Assembly: GCA_030408505.1 (NCBI GenBank)
Contig: JAUHQI010000004.1
Span: 620,001-684,000 of the forward strand
Source of the DNA: Candidatus Sacchlamyda saccharinae
GTDB lineage: Bacteria; Chlamydiota; Chlamydiia; Chlamydiales; Rhabdochlamydiaceae
Direction of reading: 5' to 3'
DNA length: 64,000 nt
Below are positions 48,279-56,375 of the stretch, piece by piece. Position numbers and translations under genes: made by a program. The notes beneath the pieces were generated by a model. The model was not told the origin of the DNA. It saw only the letters and a program-made list of their open reading frames with translations, and did no database searches. Every line of letters begins with the position of its first letter. The stretch's first letter is position 1.

Positions 48279-49601
48279 ATGCAAAAAATTCTCCTGGCAG
48301 ATGCAGACAAAGATCTGGTCGAGAAGATCCGAAAAAGTCCTGGCAACGAACACTATATCTTTGAGACGGCCACTTGCGGCGAAGAAGTCATCGAAAAGCT
48401 GGGGACCTTTGAGCCCAATCTCGTTTACCTCGATTTGCTTCTCCCAGAGATGCACGGGATCGAGCTTTTAAAGCGCATTCGGCATAGCCCCAAATCCGAA
48501 GGACTTGGCGTCATCCTCACCTCGAACAACTCGATGATCCAAAACGTCCACGCCGCCATCAAAGAAGGGGTCGACTACTTCCTCACCAAACCGTTTGAGC
48601 TCCCTTTTCTCTACATCCTCTTCGACCGGTTTTTCGAAGGGACCTTAATGCCAGAAGCCTCCCCTCCCCAGCAACCAGTCTCCCCCGAAGAACATCCCGC
48701 CTACCAGCCCAAACACCACGACCGGAATTCCTACATCAAATTCTGGGGCACACGCGGTTCAAACGCAGTCTCAGGACACGACTACATCCGCTTTGGAGGC
48801 AACACCGTCTGTTTGGAAGTGCGCCATGGCGAAGACATGATCATCATCGACTCGGGCTCTGGCATCCGCCCGCTCGGAGACATCTTAAAAAATGGCAAAT
48901 ACAAAACGATCCACATCTTTTTAAGCCATACCCACTGGGACCACGTCACAGGCTTCCCCTTCTTCGACCCGATCTACGATCCCGACGTCCAAGTCGTCAT
49001 CTGGTCCCCCGTTGGCTACGAAAAATCGACACGCGAGCTCTTCACCGAAATGCTCGCCTACTCCTACTTTCCCGTGCGGCTTGAAGACATACGCGCGAAA
49101 ATCTCCTTCAACGACCTGCGCGATGGCCACCCCGTCTCAATCGGCGATATCACCATCGACACCCACTACGCCTTCCACCCAGGTCCCACCCTCTGCTTTA
49201 AAATCCATATCGCGAATAAAACCTATGGCTACACCACCGACAACGAGATGTTCTTAGGCTACCACGGCAACCCCAACGCCATCGGCAAGGACCATCCACT
49301 CATCGAATCCCACGCAAGCATCATCGATTTCTTCAAGGGGTGCGATACCCTCATCCACGAGGCGCAATACACACCACTTGAATACCAAAGGCGGGTGGGC
49401 TGGGGCCACTCCTCCATCCCGAACGCGACACTTCTATGCAAATATGCTGAGATTAAAGACTGGATCGTGACCCACCACGACCCCAAACACACCGACAGCG
49501 ATCTCCTCGAAAAATTGCAGCTACACAAAGACATCCTAGACGAATGCAACCTCGACTGCCAAGTTCAAATGGCCTTCGACGGGATGAAGCTACTCGTCTG
49601 A
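48279..49601 (+). CDS. Response-regulator receiver fused to metallo-beta-lactamase-fold hydrolase
   Basis: A 440-residue protein. Residues 1-115 are a receiver domain: acidic D8/D10, phospho-acceptor D52 in VYLDLLLPEMHG, T81 and K104. After a Pro-rich linker (about 125-150) a metallo-beta-lactamase fold starts at SYIKFWGTRGSN, with SHTHWDH at 216-222 and HHDPKHTD near the end. The hydrolase may act on RNA, cyclic nucleotides or phosphodiesters, controlled by phosphorylation. No histidine kinase lies nearby. It ends overlapping the convergent paralogue gene by 12 nt. Confidence 0.88.
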   Translation: MQKILLADADKDLVEKIRKSPGNEHYIFETATCGEEVIEKLGTFEPNLVYLDLLLPEMHGIELLKRIRHSPKSEGLGVILTSNNSMIQNVHAAIKEGVDYFLTKPFELPFLYILFDRFFEGTLMPEASPPQQPVSPEEHPAYQPKHHDRNSYIKFWGTRGSNAVSGHDYIRFGGNTVCLEVRHGEDMIIIDSGSGIRPLGDILKNGKYKTIHIFLSHTHWDHVTGFPFFDPIYDPDVQVVIWSPVGYEKSTRELFTEMLAYSYFPVRLEDIRAKISFNDLRDGHPVSIGDITIDTHYAFHPGPTLCFKIHIANKTYGYTTDNEMFLGYHGNPNAIGKDHPLIESHASIIDFFKGCDTLIHEAQYTPLEYQRRVGWGHSSIPNATLLCKYAEIKDWIVTHHDPKHTDSDLLEKLQLHKDILDECNLDCQVQMAFDGMKLLV

Positions 49602-50750
49602 TCCTGCTGCGGCTGGGCTTCTAGAATCATAATGATCAAGACCAAGTATCTTAAACGCCTCATTACACTGGTCTTCGATTTCTTCTCCAGGTGTAGAAAT
49701 CGCACCAGGTAAATGAAGTGAACCAAGAGAATCCGGCTTGAGTTTAGTTTCTCTCTCCCACCACTCGATAATCTGCGTACTTCGTCCATATCCATTGAGG
49801 GGACATAGGAGGTCAACTAAGAAGCCAACCAGATTCTGGGAGGTCAAAGGGGAAAAGCAACGGACGTCATTCGCAGTAAATTGATCTATACAAGTAGACA
49901 ATATCAATTCAGCAAGCTCGGCAGCCTCTTGAACCTCTCGATCACTACTGGCCTTCTTAGTCTTGATTTCAGCATAAAATTTTCTAATATCATCCCTAAC
50001 CGATTCTTCGATAGGGCGCTCCCCTATTAAGTACGCCGCATGAAATGAAAGGTCATGGGTGAATTCATCTTTAGATATCGTGAATTTTCCATCGAGAAAG
50101 TCTTCGATAAACTCAGCATGGCTTGCTGCGTCACTTCGCACTATTACGTCTAAGCCAAACTTGTCTCTAAGGATTTCGGGGGATGGGAAGAATATACGAT
50201 CCCCTGCTTGGGCGTAAACAGTAGAGCTAGGCTTAAAATCGAACCCAAACCCACAGATAGAAAAGGGAAGAGCTTCTCGAAGCTCCTCTTTATTCCACTG
50301 TTGCTTATCAACAAAATTATTAAAAATATTCTCTAATCGGGGGCGAAGGAGAACTGTAAGCAAATTATCTGTTGCAAGGTTCTTCTCTCCATTCGCTTTG
50401 TGAGCAGCAATGCTATCATCAAATTCGAATTCATATACCACCCCATCTCCAAACCACTCGCTTCTATGCTCAGCTACACACTTCCAAAGAGGGCCACTAC
50501 AAAGGTGTGTTTCGGGGTCAACAACCCCTGTTCGCGTAGTTTTAAAGGCCTCTGGCGGTGGCATTGCAACGGCTGCTTTCGCTAGAGCCCTCAAAGGGCG
50601 AGCAGACTTAACTTCTCGAGACTGAGGTACAGTTCTGTTGAACACATCTCTTACTAGACACGTAAGAGCTAGTAAAGCGGTTGAAGCCACAATAGCAACG
50701 CTGGTTTCTACGACCTGCCAAGAGCTTTCATTTGGTTGTATGGCACTCAT
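49590..50750 (-). CDS. Tandem paralogue family, member 3, function unknown
   Basis: A 386-residue protein I do not recognise. A hydrophobic segment (VAIVASTALLALTCLVRDVF) lies near residues 17-36. The conserved body has LWKCVAEHRSEW, DGVVYEFEFD, FSICGFGF, FPSPEIL, a FIEDFLDGKFTIS block, EFTHDL and a C-terminal WWER. The same blocks in the same order occur in the two genes upstream. Start ATG shares its A with the TAA of the preceding gene (TAATG), so translation is coupled. A secreted membrane effector is possible. Confidence 0.7.
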   Translation of the reverse strand: MSAIQPNESSWQVVETSVAIVASTALLALTCLVRDVFNRTVPQSREVKSARPLRALAKAAVAMPPPEAFKTTRTGVVDPETHLCSGPLWKCVAEHRSEWFGDGVVYEFEFDDSIAAHKANGEKNLATDNLLTVLLRPRLENIFNNFVDKQQWNKEELREALPFSICGFGFDFKPSSTVYAQAGDRIFFPSPEILRDKFGLDVIVRSDAASHAEFIEDFLDGKFTISKDEFTHDLSFHAAYLIGERPIEESVRDDIRKFYAEIKTKKASSDREVQEAAELAELILSTCIDQFTANDVRCFSPLTSQNLVGFLVDLLCPLNGYGRSTQIIEWWERETKLKPDSLGSLHLPGAISTPGEEIEDQCNEAFKILGLDHYDSRSPAAAGSDE

Positions 50751-51781
50751 TATTTCCCTTTATTATTTTTATCAGCAGCTGGATTGTATTCCATAAGTCC
50801 CAGTTGCATGAACGCATTGACACATAATTCTGTTGGTTTTTGTATTCTTGCTGAAGCACCAATATAGGGTATTGAAGTTTTTTCCCACCAAGAACTAGCA
50901 CCATCGATCTTTTCTATATTATGTACGACCGTCCCTATTAGTACCCATGGAATTGGGCAAACGTACTCATTTGGAGCCACGGTATAGACATCAACCCAAA
51001 AGGCCAGCAATTGCTCAGCCAAGTCGGCTGCCTTTTTAACTTCATCGTTACCCTCTCTCTTCTTTTCCATAATTCTGGCATGAAACTTCCCAACATCTTC
51101 TCTAACTTTTTCAATCCAAGGAGATTGTAATAGTTGATGGGGTGCCAGATTAAACCCATGCTTCATCAAGTCATGGGCGTACTCTTCTCTAGATATGGTA
51201 AACTTACCAGCTACAAAGTTTTCGATAAATTCAGTATTGCTCGCAATTTTTTCTTGAATCGCTACATCAAACCCATAGAGTCTTTTAAGAATTTCTGGTG
51301 ATGGGACATAGGCAACATGGGGCGTCGGAGATTTTTCTTCTAAGAAGGAAAACCCGCAGATCTTAAAAGGCTCGATACTTTCAGTATTCTCCCAACCAGA
51401 AACTTTTAAAAACAATTGTAAAAGACGAGACGAATTACTAGCATTGACCCCAACATCCGTAGGTTCTGAGGCTGGAAATGCTTGCTGGTGTGCTTCTTTA
51501 GCTTTGAGGCTATCATTGTATTCGTATTCATATACCACCCCATCTTTCAGCCACTTGCTTCTATGCTCAGCTACGCATTTCCACAATTTGCCACTATACG
51601 GATGTTTATGGGAGTCTACCTCTTTTCGCGTAGTATTAAAGTCCTCTCGTGGCGGCATAGCAGTTCTATTGAAGACAGCTCTTACTAGACAAGTGAGAGC
51701 AATTAAGGCCGTTGAAGCCACAATAGCAACGCTGGCTCCGCCGAACTGCCCCGAGCTGTTGTCCGATTGTATAGCACTCAT
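50750..51781 (-). CDS. Tandem paralogue family, member 2, function unknown
   Basis: This 343-residue paralogue starts MSAIQSDNSSGQFGGASVAI like its neighbours and keeps the hydrophobic segment (VAIVASTALIALTCLVRAVF). Shared blocks: LWKCVAEHRSKW, DGVVYEYEYND, FKICGFSF, VPSPEIL, FIENFVAGKFTIS, EYAHDLMKHG and AADLAEQLLAFWVDVYT. It is the shortest of the three. 9 nt separate it from member 1, and 1 nt is shared with member 3. Confidence 0.7.
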   Translation of the reverse strand: MSAIQSDNSSGQFGGASVAIVASTALIALTCLVRAVFNRTAMPPREDFNTTRKEVDSHKHPYSGKLWKCVAEHRSKWLKDGVVYEYEYNDSLKAKEAHQQAFPASEPTDVGVNASNSSRLLQLFLKVSGWENTESIEPFKICGFSFLEEKSPTPHVAYVPSPEILKRLYGFDVAIQEKIASNTEFIENFVAGKFTISREEYAHDLMKHGFNLAPHQLLQSPWIEKVREDVGKFHARIMEKKREGNDEVKKAADLAEQLLAFWVDVYTVAPNEYVCPIPWVLIGTVVHNIEKIDGASSWWEKTSIPYIGASARIQKPTELCVNAFMQLGLMEYNPAADKNNKGK

Positions 51782-51790
51782 TATTTTTCC

Positions 51791-52870
51791 TTATTCGCTC
51801 AACAGACCAAGTTTCTTCATCGCAGCAAGGCACCTGCGTCGTTGATAGATTTCGCCAGCTGGAGGGTTAGAAACTCTCTTCCACCAAGCATCTGCTTCGG
51901 GTGATTTAGTAAATCGCATTATTGTTTCTACAAGAGCCTCGCAGGTCAAAGGATATTCTTCGTGTTCTGGCTTTTCGTCGCTTAATGCACCAGCTGTAAA
52001 AAGGTCCACCCAAAAAGCAAGAAGTAATTCGGCCAACTTAGCTGCTTCTTTAGTATCTGGGTCGGAGCTTTCTTTTTGACTCTTGATTGTAGGATACATC
52101 TTATTGACAGCACCCCAAGTTTCTTCACTCAATCTGCCGTAAACATCCGATACAAAAATATTTTTTCCATGCACTAGCAGGTCATGTGTATATTCTTTTA
52201 ATGATATGGTAAGATTTCCACTCAGAAAGTTTTCGATAAATTCACTATTGCTCGCAATGCCATCCATCATTTTCACTTTAAGGCCAAACCTTTTTTCAAG
52301 AATTTCAACAGACGGAAGGTATATAGTGTCACCTGCTGTGATTTGTCCATCAAGCTTTCTTTCGATTCCAAATCCACAGACTTGGAATGGGGCTATATTC
52401 TGTCTTGTAATCTCATCTAGATCCCAATTGTTATGGGAAACATAATTTTCAAATATTTCCTTAAAACCACTGAAATAAGAAATAGAATGGGGTTCTTGCC
52501 CAGGAAATGCCACACGATCTGCTTCTAATGCTTCCTTGCTCAAATCACACTTGAATTCGTATACCACCCCCTCCTCCAGCCAAGGAATGTGATGATGAGC
52601 TACGCATTTCCAAATGTTGCCACTTCTTGGATCTGTTTTAGAGTCTACCTCTGTTCTTGTGGTTTTAATAAGTTCGGGTGATGGCATGGGCAAGGGTGGT
52701 ATGCCCTCAAATGATCTCCTGGGTGGACCTAAAGCTTCTGATGGATTTGACTGTGAAGGCGCTGATGCAGCAGCAGCTGCTGCTAGAGTCTCTGTTGGTC
52801 TCGCTCCAGTAATAGCAGCGCTGTCTTCGACGAACTGCCACGGGCTTTTGCTTGGTTGTATAGCACTCAT
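51791..52870 (-). CDS. Tandem paralogue family, member 1, function unknown
   Basis: A 359-residue paralogue with the same opening (MSAIQPSKSPWQFVEDSAAI) and body (IWKCVAHHHIPW, EGVVYEFKCD, FQVCGFGI, LPSVEIL, FIENFLSGNLTISLKEYTHD, LLAFWVDLFT, WWKR). Its hydrophobic N-terminal segment is replaced by an Ala/Ser/Pro-rich stretch, so it may be soluble. It is the first gene of the operon; GGAG precedes the ATG. The AT-rich region 52871-53020 upstream must hold the promoter, but no convincing -35/-10 pair stands out. Confidence 0.7.
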   Translation of the reverse strand: MSAIQPSKSPWQFVEDSAAITGARPTETLAAAAAASAPSQSNPSEALGPPRRSFEGIPPLPMPSPELIKTTRTEVDSKTDPRSGNIWKCVAHHHIPWLEEGVVYEFKCDLSKEALEADRVAFPGQEPHSISYFSGFKEIFENYVSHNNWDLDEITRQNIAPFQVCGFGIERKLDGQITAGDTIYLPSVEILEKRFGLKVKMMDGIASNSEFIENFLSGNLTISLKEYTHDLLVHGKNIFVSDVYGRLSEETWGAVNKMYPTIKSQKESSDPDTKEAAKLAELLLAFWVDLFTAGALSDEKPEHEEYPLTCEALVETIMRFTKSPEADAWWKRVSNPPAGEIYQRRRCLAAMKKLGLLSE

Positions 52871-53020
52871 TATTTCTCCTTGCTTGTCTATATAGAGAAT
52901 AATGTTAACATATAGAAAACTTTAAATTCAATCTTTAAACAAAAAAACATAAGCCACTAAACTACAATAGGGAAACCTTGACTACACCCAAACTAATTCA
53001 AGTTTACACTTTGAATTTGC

Positions 53021-53261
53021 ATGAATATGAAATACTCAATCTCTTTTATCGCAAATCTCGCAAAGAAAGACCTAAAACTCTTCCTAAGCTCATACCCTGC
53101 TCCTGTGATCATAGATGAGATTCTGTACGCTCGAGAACTCTACGTTACATCAAGATTTTGACCGATGAAGATGGTAAGACTTCCCGATAATAGGTGCTTA
53201 CCGGTTCTCAGATTTTTCTCTAATGAAAGGGGTATCGGAGAGTTTGGCGGGTCAGATGTGA
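53021..53261 (+). pseudogene. Relic of an AAA_14/DUF4143-type ATPase
   Basis: Three frames together spell the family: first DLKLFLSSYPAPVIIDEI (Walker B), then YIKILTDEDGKTSR followed by stops, then LTGSQIF and SLMKGVSESLAGQM ending at TGA 53259-53261. At least two frameshifts and two stops are present. The P-loop region is missing. Such ATPases occur widely as mobile, poorly understood genes. Confidence 0.75.
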
Positions 53262-53262
53262 A

Positions 53263-54036
53263 TTAAAAAACTATGTTTTTACTGATTTGGTCTTGGTGGG
53301 CGATCGACACTTCAATCGCTGTATTTTGCTCTGTGAGCATGTCGGTGATGGTTTTTTTAGCTAGCTCTGGGACGTTGCATTCAGAAGAAAGGTGCGCTAG
53401 ATGGACATGCTTGAGTTTGGGATTTAGTAGCTTTTGGAGGAGCTCACTCGCTTGGACGTTGGAGAGGTGGCCAAGGCGGCCGAGGACTCTTTGTTTGTAG
53501 ACGGCCGGACGGGGGCATGCGTGGACCATCTCGACTTGGTGGTTGGCTTCGAGATAGAGGTAGTCACACTCTGTGAGCTTGTTTTCAACAAGGGTTGTGG
53601 CAAAGCCAAGGTCGGCGCAGACGCCGAGTTTTAGCGAGCCGGTGCGGATGGCAAAGCCAACGGGATCGATCGCGTCGTGCTGTATGCTAAAGGGGTCAAA
53701 CTCGAGGTCTCCAAATTCAAACTTCTCACCGGTCGAGAAGATTTTAAACTTGGGCGCTTCGCCGATGGATTCGTAGATGGCCCGTGCGGTATCGCTGTTG
53801 GCAAAGACGGGTATGCCCATCCGGCAACCAAGTTGAGCCAGTCCCCTGATGTGATCGGAGTGCTCGTGGGTGATCACGATGGCATCAATGTCTGCTAGAT
53901 CGACGTTGATCTCTTCAAGTTTTTTCCGGATCATCCGCGCAGAAAGTCCTGCATCGATGAGTACTTTTGTGTGACTTGTTCCTAAAAAAAGTGAGTTCCC
54001 TTTAGATCCTGATGCAAGTGGACAAAAACCTTTCAT
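53263..54036 (-). CDS. Metallo-beta-lactamase-fold hydrolase, YycJ/WalJ type
   Basis: A 257-residue metallohydrolase beginning FCPLASGSKGNSLFLGT, the YycJ signature. The zinc motif is ITHEHSDHIRGL, a second-site aspartate lies in VCADLGFAT, and HLAHLSSECN is near the C terminus. YycJ proteins are putative 5'-to-3' DNA exonucleases. It converges on the ATPase relic. No second gene of a WalKR-type system is present. Confidence 0.88.
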   Translation of the reverse strand: MKGFCPLASGSKGNSLFLGTSHTKVLIDAGLSARMIRKKLEEINVDLADIDAIVITHEHSDHIRGLAQLGCRMGIPVFANSDTARAIYESIGEAPKFKIFSTGEKFEFGDLEFDPFSIQHDAIDPVGFAIRTGSLKLGVCADLGFATTLVENKLTECDYLYLEANHQVEMVHACPRPAVYKQRVLGRLGHLSNVQASELLQKLLNPKLKHVHLAHLSSECNVPELAKKTITDMLTEQNTAIEVSIAHQDQISKNIVF

Positions 54037-54080
54037 GGCAAAAAGTGTACTACTTATTCGCTTCTCAGTTCAACTTTTAT

Positions 54081-54109
54081 TTGACAAAGCTTTAGGACAT
54101 TATTTATAA
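54081..54109 (+). promoter_or_regulatory. Strong sigma70-type promoter with very short leader
   Basis: A consensus TTGACA (54081-54086), a 17-nt spacer and TTATAA (54104-54109). Transcription would begin near 54116, only a few bases before ATG 54118, giving an almost leaderless message for the small gene. Confidence 0.6.
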
Positions 54110-54117
54110 ATGAAAAT

Positions 54118-54408
54118 ATGCTTACTTCTAAAGAAGATATTGAAAATGACATCAATGAAACGCTTGAGCAATTATTGCAAAATAGCGCGGCATTAAAGAT
54201 GGCACCAGAAAATTCTTTCGAGTTTGAACAACTTGAAAAGTTGCAAGAGAGCTTGCTTGCAAGACTTATGCACAGGCAGTCTCTTTTGGATCTAGAAAAT
54301 AGAGCCAAAAAAATAGCCCCTATTCAAAAAGAGGCAATTACGAAAAAAGCGTCAGAGCTTCAAAAATCCGCAAGGTTACGCAAGGCCCGTTCTAGATCGA
54401 GGGGCTGA
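54118..54408 (+). CDS. Small helical protein, function unknown
   Basis: A 96-residue, Leu/Glu/Lys-rich protein predicted to be almost entirely helical with a basic C terminus (SARLRKARSRSRG). No domain is recognised. It has a consensus promoter directly upstream but no Shine-Dalgarno. Its end overlaps the end of the convergent E1 gene by 49 nt. Confidence 0.6.
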   Translation: MLTSKEDIENDINETLEQLLQNSAALKMAPENSFEFEQLEKLQESLLARLMHRQSLLDLENRAKKIAPIQKEAITKKASELQKSARLRKARSRSRG

Positions 54409-56375
54409 GGCAACACGGCATCTTCCAACACTTTACTGTATGGTACGGGGCAATTAGCGCCTGTTACGCGCTGGATGGGAGCGTCGAGATAGGCAAACTC
54501 TTTCTCAGAAATCTGTGCGGCGATCTCTGCGCCAAAGCCGACGTTACTTGGGGCTTCATGGGCGATGAGGAGTTTCCCTGTTTTTCTTACCGATTTGGCG
54601 ATCGCATCGAAGTCGAGAGGGACGATAGTGCGCAAGTCGATGATCTCTACAGAGATCCCCTCTTTGCTTAGTTTTTCAGCAACATCGACGGCCATGAAGA
54701 CGGTCATTCCCCAGCCTACGAGGGTGATGTCGGTCCCGTCACGGACGATGTTGGCTTTGCCAAGAGGCAGGATCTCATCCTTAGCAGGCATCTTGCGTGC
54801 GGAAAAGACTCTTTGGCGGTAGAGGCCTTTATGTTCGAGAAAAATGACGGGGTTGGGATCGCGGATGGAGGCTTTTAAGAGGCGTCCTGCATCGGCTGCG
54901 TTACTTGGAATCACAACTTTTAGCCCTGGGCAGTGGGCGAGGAAGGCTTCGATACTTTGCGAGTGGTAAGGGCCGCCTTGGATGTATCCTCCATAGGGCA
55001 TACGGAGTACTACAGGGCAATTCCACTCTCCGTTGGAGCGGTAATAGTAAGAGGATAGCTCATTGAAGATTTGGTTGATCCCGGTCCAGATATAATCGGC
55101 AAATTGGATTTCAGCAACGGGTTTAAGGGGTTCTGTAAGGGAAAGGCCGATCGAAAGACCCACGATGGTCGATTCAGCCAGAGGTGTATTGAAGCACCGC
55201 TTCTCGCCAAACTTTTCTGTGAGCTCTCGGGTGACGCCAAAGACTCCCCCTTTTCCTCTGGCAACGTCTTGTCCAAAGACTACGACGCCAGTGTCACGCT
55301 CCATCTCTTCTTTTAGGGCCTGATTGAGGGCATCGACCATTACTACGGCATCTGTTGTATTGGCCTCTTCTTTTTCTAAGGCTGGGACCTCTTCGACCTC
55401 TTTGAAGACTTTTGTGTCGTGTACCTCTTCCAAGGGGTGGGGCACGAGGTCGGCGGCATCGGCAGCATTTTCTACTTCTTGGAAGGCCTCTTTCTTGAGG
55501 GACTCGAGCTCTTCATCTGTGATGAGCCCTTGCTCTTTTAACCAGTTTTCAAAGCGGGGCAAGGGGTCTCTTGCGATTTCTTCTTCGGTTGTGCTTTCGT
55601 CTTTGTACTTTTTGGGATCGTCACTACTGCTGTGTGCGCCAAGGCGCGGGATGCTTGCCACGATAAGGCTCGGCCCGTTGCCAGCTTTGGCTTTAGCCAC
55701 AGAAGCGTCTAGAGCACCTTGCACTTCTTCAAAGTCGCAGCCATCGATGTCGTGAATGTCTAGCCCTTCATAACCGCTCATCATTTTGGCTACGCTTCCA
55801 CCTGCGGTCTGTTCTTCTCTAGTTACTGAAATCGCCCATCCATTATCTTGGATGACAAAGAGAATGGGGAGTTTGTGAATACTTGCAAAGTTGAGCGCTT
55901 CGTGGAAATCTCCTTGTGAGGCAGAGCCGTCTCCACCGGAGACATAGACAACTTCTTGCTTTTTGTTGAGCTGGATCCCTTTTGCCACACCAACTGCTTG
56001 CAAAAACTGAGATCCCACTACACTCGACTGGCAAGGGATGTGCATCTGCTTGTGGGTGAAGTGCTCGGGCATCATCCGCCCACCGGAGTGATAGGGAAGC
56101 TCGCGCGCGAGAAAAGCGGCGATCATATCTTTGAGATCCACGCCAAAACCAACAGCAAAGGGGCGGTCGCGGTAATAGGGCAGCCCCCAATCTTTGCCAG
56201 CCTCTAGAGCCAAGCCACACATCGTTCCAATCATCTCATGACCCAAACTCGAAAGATGGAATGTTCCTCCCTTGTTTTGACGAGCGAGCTTGGTCATTTT
56301 CTCGTCTAAAAAACGGGTGAGATGCATTGCTTTCAAGGTGGCAATCGCTGTTGCTGGAGCAGCGCCAGGGGTCAT
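54360..56375 (-). CDS. Fused alpha/beta E1 component of a 2-oxoacid dehydrogenase
   Basis: A 671-residue thiamine-diphosphate enzyme with E1-alpha and E1-beta in one chain. The alpha half has GTFHLSSLGHE and the ThDP/Mg motif GDGSASQGDFHEALNFAS...DNGWAIS. The beta half has VVFGQDVARGKGGVFGVT, LAESTIVGLSIGLS and LIAHEAPSNVGFGAEIAAQI. A pyruvate or branched-chain oxoacid dehydrogenase E1 is meant; Chlamydia has a similar fusion after comEC. E2 and E3 are not in the window. It overlaps the UPF0158 gene by 4 nt. Confidence 0.92.
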   Translation of the reverse strand: MTPGAAPATAIATLKAMHLTRFLDEKMTKLARQNKGGTFHLSSLGHEMIGTMCGLALEAGKDWGLPYYRDRPFAVGFGVDLKDMIAAFLARELPYHSGGRMMPEHFTHKQMHIPCQSSVVGSQFLQAVGVAKGIQLNKKQEVVYVSGGDGSASQGDFHEALNFASIHKLPILFVIQDNGWAISVTREEQTAGGSVAKMMSGYEGLDIHDIDGCDFEEVQGALDASVAKAKAGNGPSLIVASIPRLGAHSSSDDPKKYKDESTTEEEIARDPLPRFENWLKEQGLITDEELESLKKEAFQEVENAADAADLVPHPLEEVHDTKVFKEVEEVPALEKEEANTTDAVVMVDALNQALKEEMERDTGVVVFGQDVARGKGGVFGVTRELTEKFGEKRCFNTPLAESTIVGLSIGLSLTEPLKPVAEIQFADYIWTGINQIFNELSSYYYRSNGEWNCPVVLRMPYGGYIQGGPYHSQSIEAFLAHCPGLKVVIPSNAADAGRLLKASIRDPNPVIFLEHKGLYRQRVFSARKMPAKDEILPLGKANIVRDGTDITLVGWGMTVFMAVDVAEKLSKEGISVEIIDLRTIVPLDFDAIAKSVRKTGKLLIAHEAPSNVGFGAEIAAQISEKEFAYLDAPIQRVTGANCPVPYSKVLEDAVLPQPLDLERALRNLADF

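Noticed and set aside
52871-53020. Search for a promoter of the paralogue operon
   Set aside because: Several TTGAAT-like and TATA-like hexamers occur in this AT-rich stretch, but none has a clearly better spacing than chance.
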